A DNA stretch of 64,000 nucleotides, taken from contig VYZI01000835.1 of the NCBI GenBank assembly GCA_013397695.1, positions 1 through 64,000 of the forward strand, read 5' to 3'. Within the stretch, counting starts at the first letter, position 1. The number at the start of each line of letters is the position of its first letter. The stretch comes from Centropus unirufus (lineage: Eukaryota > Chordata > Aves > Cuculiformes > Centropidae). This document shows, in pieces, positions 12,601 to 23,135 of the stretch. The notes below the pieces were generated by a model. It worked only from the letters and a program-made list of their open reading frames with translations, made no database searches and was not told where the DNA came from. The translations under genes and the position numbers were made by a program.

Positions 12601-15600
12601 CCACGTCAAGAGCAGCACAGCATCTGCCAGCACCAACGCTGCCACCATTGCCAGCAACTGGAGGTCTTTGATAATCTGCAAACAAGCAAGAAGTAAGAGT
12701 TATTGTGGGGGGCGGGCGGGTAAAGGACACAAATAACCTCTATTCCCTTTCATCTCGTTCTGGTTGTTTCTTCCAAGGGAGATGTACACCCTAATAGTTT
12801 CTCCAAAGGGGAGTCCAGCACTTCACCGACATCTAAGCATCCACAGGATCTCTGTCTACAGCTTCCAAACTCTTGGAGACCTAACTGAGCTTGAGGTGTG
12901 GTATAAACCAACAGTGTGGCTAGCTGGTAAATGCTATAACATAAAAAGCTCTTCCAAAACAAGAATATCATCCCTTGTGCCCATATCACAAGCAAAGACA
13001 AAAAGTCGCGGGGGAAAAAAGGCTGGTAGGATTACAATTCTGGAAGCTTAACACAGTGCCTCACTAATGGGAGTCCTTGCTGGTGCCCAGTTCCCCTGCA
13101 AACCTTCTCGTTTCTCCTGTCATCCGAGACCTACAATTTTGCTGTTGGAAAGTGGCCACTGAACGCTTGTAACAGGCACCAATTTATAGAGGTGGCTCCA
13201 TTTCCCTCCCAGCTGCTGTATCCCCTCCATTCAGTGCTGCAGAGGAATACCCAGTGCTCTCTCCCTTCAAAAGGGGATCACATGCCTCTGGGGATGGCCT
13301 GACATCAGATGCCCTTAAGGATACCTGCTTTATTTTCATCCTGCAAAAACAATCAGCTCAGACCTGGACACAAACACTGGTGTGTGGCATAATGAAAGCA
13401 TGTGGCCAAGGCAAAATGAGAACAAGACCTGATGAGGCTGGGACTGCACCAGGCAGCCCTGGCAGGGCACATGCTTGCCTGTAGAACAGAAAACCTCCTG
13501 CCTCACCATGTAGGAGTAAATGAGGAGCCCATGCCCTATGATTCCGACACCCATTCCTGACATATGCCACTTTTATCTGCCATCCTGTGCCTGTTTGGGA
13601 CTTGCTGGTGTTTTTGCCCTTTGGGGATTTTGCCTCCTGATCCCCAGGTGCTGTGTACTCACCACCCGCTTGTCTGGAACCCGCTGGGTGAACACCTTGT
13701 AGAGCCGCCAGCTTTTTCCCAGGACAGGGCCAAACACCAGGGAGGTCCCCACGCACAGCAGGCAGAGCCGGACCTGCCAAGGGGAGGCGGAGCAAGGGAG
13801 CTGAAGGGGTAGCCAAAGGGGCACCCCACACCCTCCCAGCCAGGGATGCGATAAAGACGGGTGGGGATGTGCCTGTGGTCTTAGTGAATACTAGAAAGGT
13901 GACAACAGGATGAAATCAATTAAAAGGCATGTATTCCTCTGCAGGCATACCTACTGCCTCCCTTTTCCTCCGCAACCCAAGGGGCCCTCGTTGGAGGAGC
14001 AGGCAGGGAAAGCCAGGCTGCTTGCAAGCCCCAAGGGGCATGGAGGGTCCCAGCACCAACAAGTCACTCACTGCCACCTCTATTAATTATCCTCAGCTAG
14101 ACAAGGATGGCAGGGTGGGCTCTCTCTTATGTCCCACTCTCCCACCAAGGCTCACGGCCAGTCCCCAGTCCGGCAGGGTGTCTACCTCAGGGCAGGACAT
14201 AGGGGTTCATCACAAAGGTCACCGTTTTAATACAGATCTGCTTTGCAGCCAAAAAACTTGCCTGCAACCCCTCAGCACCTTTGCCATGTCGGGCAGTAGC
14301 TGTGCAGAGGATCCCATCTCCCTTCGGGTTGCCCTCTTCCTATTCCACCTTTACAAGCCCCGCGCACCCTGCCTCGCGTCTCCCCTGACCTGGCTATGGC
14401 CTGCATGAAGGTCATTCAGATGGAAAGCATCTGGTTGCATTTTGTGTATACGGAAACCACAGCCCGGCCAAATGTGCCCAGCACTGAGGTGGTGACAAGC
14501 TGCAGCTAAGGGAGAGCAGGAACAAACATGCATGTACATGCACGCGTGCTCGTGTGTGAAGGCGCCCAGCCCAGGAAAGCCCCCGCTCACCTGAATAAGC
14601 TTTTCCATCAAGTCTCCAGATGGCAGGCTCGGCTCCTGAATCCCAAAGAGGTAAGCACTAGTGTAAGTCAAGCCACTGCCCAGCAGGGTCACAATGTTCA
14701 GATTGGGGCTGGACATCTTCACAATCCTCCAGGAAACAAAGCAGGGAAGGCAGTGACAGTTACTAAGCATCATGACCAAGAGCACGGCCCCCATTGCAGG
14801 GATGATGATGGCCATAAGGAATGCCACTGTCCACCCCTTCAGTCCCTGATGTTCACAGCTCCTCCAAATGCTCAGCCACTGCTCCATGCTCCATACTCTT
14901 CCCTATACTGCTGGAGTGTTTTGCCATCCTCATTTTGCCCTACCCCAACATTCCTGTGGGAAAGCAAGACCCTTTCTCCACAAAATAGATGGGTACCAGG
15001 CTTTCCTCATGGCATTTCTACCCCCACCTTGGGTCTGCAGCACCGAAAAGCATCCCTGAGGCAGCTTCAAGCCAGCACCTCTGTGGTCAAAACTCTTGGA
15101 AAGCCATGGGCTTTAGGAGACAGGGTGACCCACAGCTGCGTCTCTCTGCTACCAGTGCCTGTGGCAGGCAGGCAAAGCCCACCCAGTCCCATAGGGGCAC
15201 GGAGCCAGGGTAGCACAGGTCCCACAGGTGGGTGTGCAGCACAGCACCCAGCTCAGCCCTGTGGGTTCGAGGCCAACATCCTCCTCCAGGGTCCTCTGCA
15301 GAAGTGGAAAACCTCACGAGCACAGCCCAGGGTGACTGTCCTCAGCAGTAAGCTTTGCGTACAGCAGCTACAAATGCCTCCAGGAGCAGACTCTTCCTGC
15401 TGCTCCTTCCTTTGAGGAGATACCTCCACCCTCAGCACAGTCTCAACTTCAGGAAGGTGCCATCGATGTTCAGGTTACAGCTTCCCCTCTGTAATTTCAC
15501 CCCGTCACTCATAATCCTGTAACTCTATTCAGGAGGGGAGAATCGACCCACACATCTCTCCTGACCTGTCACCCTTCTCCAGCAAGCCCATCAAGGAAAA

Positions 15601-18600
15601 GCTGTAGTTCCTGCCACCTGACCGTGTAGCTCCACCCCTTAGATCTGCGGCTAAGTCACTTTATTTCTCTACTCTTGAGCTCCTTCCTGGCTTGCTGTCT
15701 CACATATGCAGAGCCTAGGGTTCAACCTGGCTCTCTCCCGCCCCGTGGAAAGATATTCACCAGCTCATCCTCCCAGCTGCATGCTGAAAAAGGTCTCCTT
15801 TGCCCTCCCAGGTTTCAGTAGGCAGACCCGTATTCATTTGCTGCAGTGCAAATAAATAACATGCATTCATTACAGCTTTGCTCGGAAATATATCTTCAGA
15901 GGCCTAAATAATTTGGTAATCCACTAAGGTGGCCACCAAACTCAACATTGCCCAGCTTCATTAAATCAAGTCCTTGAGGCTAGGATGCAGGTCATGCAGC
16001 TACTGCACCGCAGCAGGCACACAGCTCAAAATAGATCTTTACAAGCAAGGCTCTCTTGACTCTACAAGAGTTATGGGAAGCATTATGTTAACACAACCAG
16101 AGCACTGGAACAGCAGCAGCCCAGGCTGTACGCAGGTCACAGAATCATTTAGGTTGACCTCTAAGACCATAGAATTCTATGACCTCTAAGGTCATAGAAT
16201 CGTTTAGGTTGACCTCTAAGATCATTCAGTCCATGTAAGCCAAATACCACTGAGCCTACTCTACCACGCCCCAAAGCACCACATCTACATGTTTAATTAA
16301 CAGCTCCAGGGACAGAGACTTCTCCACTTCCCTGGGCAGCCTGCTCCAGTGCTTCCCCACTCTTTCAGTAAAGACATTTTTTCTAATGTCCAATCTGAAC
16401 CTGCCCTGGCACAACTAGAGACCATTCCCCCTTGTCCTGTCACTTGGGAGAAGAGACCAGCACCCACCTCTCTACACCCTCCTTTCAGGCAGGTGTAGGC
16501 AGTGATAAGGTCTCCCCTCAGCCTCCTCTTCTCCAGGCTAAACAATCCCAGTTTCTTCAGCTGCTTCTCATAAGGCTTGTTCTCCAGGCCCTTCACCAGC
16601 TTTGTTGCCCTTCTCTGGATGTGCTCAACATCCTTCTTGTAGTGAGGGGCTCAAAACTGAACACAGTATTTGAGGTGCAGCCTCACCAGCGCTGAGTACA
16701 GGAGCACGATCACTTCCCCGGTGTCCTGCTGGTCACACTATTACTGTTGGCCTTCTTGGCCACCTGGGCACCCTGCTGGCTCACGTTCAGTCAGCTGACA
16801 ACCAGCACCTCCAGGTCCTTTTCCACCAGGCTGTTTTCCAGCCGCTCTTCCCCAAGCCTGTAGCATTGCATGTGGTTGTTGTGGCCCAAGTGCAAGACCC
16901 AGCCTTTGGCCTTGCTAAACCCCGTACAACTGACCACAGCCCACTCATTCAGCCTGTCCAGATCCCTCTGTAGAGCCTTCCTGTCCTCAAGGAGTGTCAA
17001 TTTGTTATCATCTGCAAACTTAATGAAGGAGCACTCAATGCCCTCCTCCAGGTCATTGATAAAGATATTAAACACAACTGGCCCCAACACTGAGCCCTGG
17101 GGAACACCACTTGCGACCAATTGCCAGCTGGATTTAGGTCCATTTGCCACACCTGTCGGGGCTTGGCCATCCAGCCAGTGTTTTACCCAGGGAAGTGTAC
17201 ACCTGCCTAAGCCAGGAGCTGCCAGTTTTTCCAGGACAATGCTATGGGAGGCAATGTCAAAGGCCTTACTGAAATTGAGACAGATAAGATCTACAGCCTT
17301 TCACTCATCCACTAGGCAGGTCACCTGTTTATAGAAGAAGATCAGGTTGGTCAAGCAGGACTTGCCTTTCATGAACCGGTGCTAGTTGTGCCTGATCCCC
17401 TGGTTGTCCTGCACAAGCCTAGTGAGCGCACTCAGGATGAACCGCTCCATAATCTTTCCAGGTACTGAGGTCAGGCTGACAGGCCTCTACCCCCCAGATC
17501 CTCCTTCCAGTTCTTTTTGTATATGGGTGAATGCTGGCAAGCTTCCAGTTGTCCGAGAACTCCCCGGCAGGACTGCTGATATAAATGAGTGCCTTGGCAA
17601 GCTCCTCTGCCAGCTCCCTCAGTACTCTTGGTTGGATCCCACCCAGCCCCACAGACTTGTGAATGTCCAGGTGGCACAGCAGGTTGTGAACTTTTCCCTC
17701 CTGGGTTACAGGGGGTTTATTCTGCCCTACGTCCCTACCTTCCAGTGCAGGGGGCTGAATACCCTGGGGGTAACTGGTCTGACTATTTGAAGACTGAGGC
17801 AAAGATGGCATTAAGCACCTCAGCCTTTTCCTCATCATTGGTAGCAATATTTCCCCTGCATCCAATAACGGATGGAGATTCTCCTTGGCTCTTTTTTTGG
17901 TTTTAATGTATTTGTAAAAATATTTTCTGTTATATCTTAGAACAGCACCCAGACTGAGTTCTCACTGAGCTTTTACCTTTCTAATTTTCTCTCTGACCTA
18001 ATGAGATCCACAGGGATCTCTTCTTGAGTTGCCTGCCCTTTCTTCCAGAAGTGGTAAACTCTCCTTGCTTTCCTGAGTCGCAGCAATCTGCCTCTCTACA
18101 AAACAATGGGACGTGCAGCAAAAAGGCTTTGCCAGGCAAAGCTTGGGAGAGGGATGTATCTCTGTGGAGGAAGCAGTTGAGAGACCAATGGACCAGTGAA
18201 GCTGAGAAGGTGGCAAGGAGGCAGGTAAAACATCCAGTATTGCTGTGGAAGGCTCAGTGCTGGGTGAGACAGCTTGAATTCTGAGGAACTGATGAGCCTT
18301 TTGCTTGATTCATGCTGCATTCAGGGGAGCAGGAGTTTTGACACCCTTTGCGCACACTGAACAGCACCAAGAAAAGCCTGCACTTCACCACCAGCTTTCC
18401 TCACCAACAGAGATCATGTTCCCAACCAATAAGGACAAAAAGATCAAAAATGGTTAGCAATATCTAAATATCTAAATATCTCACTCTGTGAGTGGCCCAA
18501 CAGCAGGAAGGGTGTGTATGCACTGTAGAACACATGATGGCTTTGCTCCTGCTGCTATGCTGCTCATAGTGATGCTCTCAAGACTGTGGAGAGGGAGACC

Positions 18601-21600
18601 AGCTCTATTTCTGCTCACTCCTGCTGATGGTTTTATTGAATGGCACATTCAAGACGAGACCACGCTCTGCTAACTGTGCTGTGCCAGGGGGTATCCATGC
18701 TCTGGCTTGTTCACAGCTGCCTGGCTTGAGGAAAAAGGGAGTAGTCCAAGCTGGACTGTCTCCACCAATGATCAACACTGAGTGTGATGGAGAAAGCTGC
18801 AATATCCCTAGCATTGTCCTTGACTGTCCCAAGCTGTTCCTTCAAGCTCCTGATCCTTAGCTGGCCATAAGCTCACAACCTGGCCCCGAAGGAGTCCAGC
18901 TCCATTGCTCCAGCTCAAGAGAGCCCTTACGGCAGAAGAGAGAAGCCCTTACCTGTTTTTCCTGAAGCGAATTGTGAAGACAAGAAAGAAGAGTGCTAGC
19001 AGGACTCCTCCAGTCAGCAATGTCCACACAACTCCCAGGAGAGCAGTGGAGAAGGATGGGGGGCTCTTCCCACTGTGCTCAGATGATGTCTGGGGGAGGC
19101 AAGAAGGATAAAGAGGATGAGGATGTTGGTGGCATGGTCACCCCCACGGGTACTCCTGTTTAGCCAAAAAGGACTCAAAACTACATCCCCCAGACCTTTC
19201 CTCATGATTAGACAGCCTAGCATTAAACCAAGATCCATTGTCAGGACTAAGGAGGTGTGTGCAGACAGGCACTTGTGGAGTGCACAGGAAGAGAGGGCAA
19301 TGCCGGAGCCCTCTTTTTATGGCAAGCAAGCCAAATATGTAATGCAGCAGGAAAAAGTGACTCATAAACCTCAAGCAGACCTGGTTGTGGGACAGGGGAA
19401 AATGGGCAATGGCTCCACACTGTCCTCCCCTGGAAAAAAAAACTAAATCTCTGAAGACTTTGTGGTACCTCACTTTGTAGCACACTTCTTCAGAAAGTTG
19501 GGTAGGGCAACCTTGGCTCCCACTCCTACCCTACACGCAGCAGATAACCAGCCAGCTGGCTGACGTGACTGGGAGCCACCAGAAGAGCTGCCAGTCAGTG
19601 CAGAAAACACAGAAAAGGGAGTGGGACAGCATTTTTCAGATGCGTTACGCAGTGACACATTGAGCTGGGCTCCACCCATCTCCAGCTGGTTGGAAACTCA
19701 CTTGGTCCTAGGTAGACATCAGCTGAGAACTGGATTTTGAGGGACATTCCCAATGAGGGTACGTTAGAGGCACCTCTCTCCTGGCACACAAGCCACATTT
19801 TGGTTTTAAATCTCAATTTAAAAATAGCCTCTACTATTTGCCTGTTAACATAAGATGAATAAAGTGACCCTGTGTGAAAGAAGAAAACCATTTCCTCTGC
19901 AGATCTGAAATACTGCAATATTTTGAACAGAGTGCGCATGTGTGGGCTCATTCGCACATAGTATGTGTGCATGTTATTTTCCCTTTTCCCTTAAAAAACC
20001 CATGACTTTTACTTAGCACTTCCATGGTGCTAAGTCGTTTCTCAGGTATTCCAGCTCACCTGCATGCAATTTTTATGGCAGAAGACTACTTTCCTGACAG
20101 CTGCCACTGTCAGGAATCCTTCCTTGAGAGTCTGGGCTGTTACTGCTCCCAGCCCCGCTAGAAATAAATCTGCAGGGAGAAGCAAAGGAGTCGAGCCTTG
20201 TCTCCCTCTTCTCCAGCCAGGCTCCACCTCCTCTAGGGGAGCAAGAACAAGGCACAGCTTGGAGAATTAAAGCCAACACAAAGATCACAAAATAAGAATG
20301 TGTCACCGCCATGTGAGCACGGCTGATCCATGGGCTCCTGGCAGCTCACAGGCTGGTGCCACACTTGCTGGGGAAGGCAAACCCGTGGCTGGGAGAGACA
20401 GCCAGCCAAAAGCCGATGCTGCTGTGCTATGGTGGGATACAGCTGCATGCAGAACTCATCCCTGCTTTGGAGCAGCACGGAGGGATGCCAGGGGAAATAT
20501 TAATGTCGCTCCTACAAACTGCTCCACCACCTCCTCTTCCCTCTCCATCCCCTGGGGGGTCTTTTGGCTCTCTGAGAAATGAGAGCCCCACCAGACGGTG
20601 GAAATGGTCAGCCAGGTTGGCTGGTCTCCCCTTACAGTGCAGATGGTCTCCCTCCCCTCACACTAGGACTCGCTGTGCAAGAACCGCATCGTTCTGCAAT
20701 AATTAGGGCCGTCTTCCCACTTGCCTGGTGTTCAGAGGGGCTGGTACAAGGCTGTAACTCCACCCTATTTCTGGATCCTGCCTGGCCAAGCCCTCTGGTA
20801 ACACCTGTTCTTTGTCAGTAAGGTGAGCAGGGTGGGCTTAGCACCCTGGGGCTCCCACATTTCATTCCCAGTTGCATCCACTGTCATTATCTTTCCACCT
20901 CTGGCTGCTGCCGGAACTATTACTGCGCCTTCTCCCCAGCAATCACCCAGGGATCAGAAACACCCCCAAGATCTCTACTTTTCTTTTCCCAGCATACCAC
21001 ACTCCTCCTCCCAAGTGCTGTTTCCCTGAGTGTTGATGCTACTTGAAGTTGATGGAGCGCTTTATTTGCTGCTGAGCAGAGTAAATCCTGGCCCTAGCAG
21101 GGGGAATATTAATTGAAAGGCAGATGCCAGAGCCAGAGGAGCCAAGCAGCTTATGGTCCTCTAATTAAAGGCCCATAGTCGTGCAGGACATGGTGGAGAG
21201 CTGAGCAGGCCAAACCTCGCTGGTCCATCCAGCAGCCTCATGTGGAGCCAACTGCAACTAAGTGCGCCCTAGTGTCATTTCTGCTGGCTTAGTGGGCGGG
21301 GGGGAGGTACCATTTATTATAGATGATGACTTTTAATTAAATCCTGCTCTATTCATATTTGGAAAGCACTTTGAAGTTCCAGGGGATGGGAAAGGTCAAA
21401 GGCAAAGGAGTCCATCCCAAGCCACTCCTCAGCGATACATGGGAAGGGCTGCTTGACATGGACTTGGCTCTCGTGGCTGCGTCCCCACCTTCTGCCTAAC
21501 TGCTTGGTGTCATCTAGGCAGGGCTTGTCTTGGAGGCCATCTCAGAAGGTGACAGCATGTAGCCTTTGGCTGGACTGGAACTGCTTGGTGGCGGCAGCCC

Positions 21601-21793
21601 TGTGCTCCCTCTCTCCATCCCTCCACCCCAATCTACTTCTGTGGAACAAACCTTGTGCCCCAGAGTGCTCCCCCACCTCCGTACGTACCACCGTGACAGT
21701 ACACAGCTCCTGAAGTGCCCGCTGCTGCTGCTCCTGGCTGCCAAAACTGGAGCTGCCATCACAGAGCTCAGAGCAGTTGAATCCCGGCTCCAT
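5458..21793 (-). CDS. GPR156: GPR156, orphan class C GPCR (complete, 9 coding exons)
   Basis: Joined coding exons, high to low: 21793-21689, 19089-18953, 14726-14591, 13773-13663, 12675-12550, 12000-11905, 9454-9218, 7387-7229, 6639-5458. All borders are GT-AG and the phases agree, giving 762 residues (human about 814 as I recall). Seven membrane segments fall roughly at residues 51-75, 90-110, 128-147, 169-189, 225-250, 263-285 and 289-313. The N-terminus is short, with no Venus-flytrap ligand domain. Signature pieces are KMSSPNLNIVTLLGS, GTSLVFGPVLGKSWRLYKVF and TSGGIFVCTTTINCFIF. A 446-residue cytoplasmic tail starts with a coiled-coil-like stretch. Known biology of the family: a GABA-B-like receptor with constitutive Gi/o signalling that orients sensory hair cells of the inner ear, acting with EMX2, and linked to hearing loss in humans. 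No frameshift or missing segment is seen. Confidence 0.97.
6640..7228 (-). other. GPR156 intron 8
   Basis: 589 bases. Frames opening through the last exon's acceptor are extensions and not coding. No repeat recognised. Confidence 0.85.
7229..7387 (-). CDS. GPR156: GPR156 coding exon 8 (start of C-tail)
   Basis: 159 bases, 53 codons in phase 0. Encodes LRQWKAFEEESQTMSHMAKY, then a Ser-rich piece and ending MKRLLTE, matching the start of the mammalian cytoplasmic tail. The acceptor is ttccccag and the donor is GTATGG. Confidence 0.96.
7388..9217 (-). other. GPR156 intron 7
   Basis: 1.8 kb. Holds one diverged CR1 piece at about 8130-8500; nothing else recognised. Confidence 0.85.
8130..8500 (-). 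repeat. Diverged CR1 LINE fragment
   Basis: Minus-orientation CR1 blocks can be read: cttgagcagcgtcagctgg, gctgcccaggaccatatcc, gatgaagacttcccaacctc and ccacctgctccagtgtctta. An A-run at 8296-8307 interrupts it. Ends are uncertain by some tens of bases. Confidence 0.78.
9218..9454 (-). CDS. GPR156: GPR156 coding exon 7 (TM5 end, TM6, TM7)
   Basis: 237 bases, 79 codons in phase 0. Contains ILLLYGTYLAGLTDNVSSPP, then TM6 (IVGVNLVFLAAGTV) and TM7 (GGIFVCTTTINCFIFVPQ), the most conserved block of the receptor. The donor is GTATGT. Confidence 0.98.
9455..11904 (-). other. GPR156 intron 6
   Basis: 2.45 kb. Contains the (TTTG)n run at 10635-10663. No transposon or hidden exon recognised. Confidence 0.85.
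10635..10663. repeat. (GTTT)n microsatellite
   Basis: About seven perfect GTTT units followed by a T/A-rich edge. Confidence 0.95.
11905..12000 (-). CDS. GPR156: GPR156 coding exon 6 (loop 2 to TM5)
   Basis: 96 bases, 32 codons in phase 0. VTEKGMTCSVSRVQSC supplies the loop-2 cysteines, and YSDLWLVLILGFK begins TM5. The acceptor is gccttctag and the donor is GTATGT. Confidence 0.96.
12001..12549 (-). other. GPR156 intron 5
   Basis: 549 bases with no recognised repeat. Confidence 0.85.
12550..12675 (-). CDS. GPR156: GPR156 coding exon 5 (TM4)
   Basis: 126 bases, 42 codons in phase 0. Starts IIKDLQLLAMVAALVLAD (end of loop 2 and TM4), then LLLTWVFSDPVQC. The acceptor is tgtttgcag and the donor is GTAAAA. 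No long open frame marks this exon; I found it from the conserved translation. Confidence 0.95.
12676..13662 (-). other. GPR156 intron 4
   Basis: 987 bases. A G-rich stretch at 12704-12720 is the only notable composition; no repeat recognised. Confidence 0.85.
13663..13773 (-). CDS. GPR156: GPR156 coding exon 4 (TM3)
   Basis: 111 bases, 37 codons in phase 0. TM3 carries a Cys (LCLLCVGTSL) that in class C receptors pairs with a Cys in extracellular loop 2. It is followed by the intracellular GKSWRLYKVFTQRVPDKR, very close to mammals. The donor is GTGAGT. Confidence 0.97.
13774..14590 (-). other. GPR156 intron 3
   Basis: 817 bases with no repeat recognised. The plus-strand frame at 13929-14408 has no support as a gene. 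Confidence 0.85.
14591..14726 (-). CDS. GPR156: GPR156 coding exon 3 (TM2)
   Basis: 136 bases. Completes the split Arg codon and encodes IVKMSSPNLNIVTLLGSG, then TM2 with YLFGIQ, ending at LIQ in phase 0. The donor is GTGAGC. Confidence 0.96.
16138..18095 (-). mobile_element. Long CR1 LINE with decayed reverse transcriptase
   Basis: A 1.96-kb, 5'-truncated CR1 in minus orientation, the longest transposon in the window. Reading the minus strand, pieces of the ORF2 reverse transcriptase appear in different frames: LDIHKSVGLGGIQPRVLREL (17419-17865), then ASGVPQGSVLGPVVFNIFI and the catalytic FADD box (16791-17150). CR1 uses FADD where other families use YxDD. Stops and frame changes between the pieces show it is inactive. 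The 3' tail has an unusual duplication and inverted repeat at 16142-16222. It sits in sense orientation within GPR156 intron 2. Confidence 0.93.
16142..16222 (-). repeat. Rearranged CR1 3' tail with direct and inverted repeats
   Basis: The 24-base block beginning aatcatttaggttgacc (16142) recurs from 16198 with one change. Between the copies, ATTCTATGACC (16174-16184) and GGTCATAGAAT (16190-16200) form a perfect 11-bp inverted repeat, and 16168-16181 is a perfect 14-base palindrome. Confidence 0.85.
18953..19089 (-). CDS. GPR156: GPR156 coding exon 2 (TM1)
   Basis: 137 bases, phase 0 to 2. Encodes residues 36 to the first two bases of codon 81, including TM1 (LLGVVWTLLTGGVLLALFF) and the basic RFRKNR junction. 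The acceptor is cctcccccag and the donor is GTAAGG. Confidence 0.96.
19090..21688 (-). other. GPR156 intron 1 (between coding exons 1 and 2)
   Basis: 2.6 kb with no transposon recognised. Near the exon 1 end (21109-21340) there are three TAATT-core homeodomain-like sites. A GGGCGGGG run lies near 21293-21305. Confidence 0.8.
21109..21340. promoter_or_regulatory. Possible homeodomain-site cluster
   Basis: TTAATT at 21109-21114, TAATTA at 21162-21167 and TTAATTAA at 21333-21340 occur in otherwise mixed-composition DNA in the intron next to GPR156 exon 1. EMX2 and other homeodomain factors recognise this core, but the motif is short and common, so this is only a candidate. Confidence 0.2.
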
Positions 21794-21834
21794 AGCACAT
21801 CCTTAGCCGTCATCCAGTCGTAGTTTCGTCCCTG
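21689..21834 (-). CDS. GPR156: GPR156 coding exon 1 with short 5' UTR
   Basis: Coding part is 21793-21689 (35 codons, phase 0). It starts MEPGFNCSELCDG, close to mammalian GPR156, and has a possible N-glycosylation site (NCS). The donor after GTG is GTACGT. An acceptor-like ccctcatccttccag on the minus strand ends at 21835, so a 5' UTR intron lies upstream. Two out-of-frame ATGs (21813 and 21800) precede the start at 21793, which has G at -3 and G at +4. Confidence 0.9.
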
Positions 21835-22903
21835 CTGGAAGGATGAGGGTTGGCTTTCTATGGCACTAAGAAGCCTTAGGCATATGCTGGATCTCTCTGC
21901 TATCATCAGAGGGTCGGGAAGGGGTCTGGCAACCCAAGGCTGAGCTTACCCAAAGCAATGTGGTGCGCATCCAGAGCTAGGATGGGGAGAAGCCACCTCC
22001 TGGCGTACCTCGGGGTGTCCTCAGCAGGGAAGTGAGTCAGCACAGGTCCCCACAGACCATGGTCGCTTGGCCACAGTACCCTGCAAACCAACACATGCCA
22101 GGCTCACGGTGGCTCCCAGCCCCTACACTCCAGATGCAGAGCTGAAACTGCATGTCATGCCAGTCTGAGCTAGAGCATGGCACCTCAAGCTGTAGCTTTC
22201 CTCTGCCAATGCATTTTCCCACAATTTCAGCGTTTATCTTTGCGGATTCCCCACTGCCAGTTCCCTGGAGTGGTCCCTTCTTCAAGCAAAGAACCAGCAA
22301 GCGAAGACAACAACAAACAGCAACAAGTGTTGTCATTGCTAAATGGGACCTAAAGCCTGGCCTCTTTGAGTAGGAGAGGAACATACTTGAATGACACACA
22401 CACCCCAAAACGTTTCTACTGGCTGGGCCCAAGCAGCAGCCTGGCCAGCTGAGGAGCTGGCTGTTTATTAAGAAGATTTAAAAGCCTGGCACCTCTGTGC
22501 TCCCCATCCCTCCTGGCACTCGGGCTGCAAGGTACTGTCCCCGCCTGTGCCTGTTTCCACCTTTGCTTCTGTTGCCTCTTTCATTTCTCTTTTTGGTGGG
22601 GATTTTAATAGGCCTCATTAGCATTTTAGACATGAGGTCATACTTATCCTTAAGCATCCTTACTCAATTACCATTGTCACTGGTTTTAATTTGCTTCCAG
22701 CGCACGACCATACGCCAGCCTCCTGTCGTTAGCAGCTAGGGAGGAAGCCCAATAGCTCACTCTGTATTTGTTCCTAACAACACGTGGAAGGAAAATAATC
22801 ATCCATACCGTGCTCCTTGGGGCTGCTTCCCAGTCAAGCATCCCCTGCATTCACACCCCGTATCAGGCCAGTGCTCCATCCTTCCCTAACACTTCTCCCA
22901 ACA

Positions 22904-23135
22904 CATAGAATTACAGAATGGTTTGGGTTCAAAAGGACCTTAAAGATCATCTGTTCCACCCCCCTTCCCTTGGGCAGGGTCACCCTCCACTAGACCAGGC
23001 TGCTCAAAGTCCCATCCAACCTGGCCTTGAACACTTCCATGGATGGAGCACGCACAGCTTCTCTAGGCAACCTTATCTAGTGCCTCACCTTGATTCCCCC
23101 TCCTCAAGTCCTTTCTTTGGAATAAATCCCACTCT
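22904..23135 (-). repeat. Short CR1 LINE 3' end
   Basis: Starts with the CR1 3' terminus (catagaattacagaatgg) and contains tggccttgaacacttccatg in minus orientation. It is 5'-truncated. Confidence 0.92.

Larger units (their letters stand above)
14727..18952 (-). other. GPR156 intron 2
   Basis: 4.2 kb, nearly half of it one CR1 element (16138-18095). The rest holds no recognised gene or repeat. Confidence 0.85.

Noticed and set aside
16791..17865. Reverse-transcriptase-like frames as a gene
   Set aside because: They are frame-shifted pieces of a truncated CR1 LINE and not a host gene.
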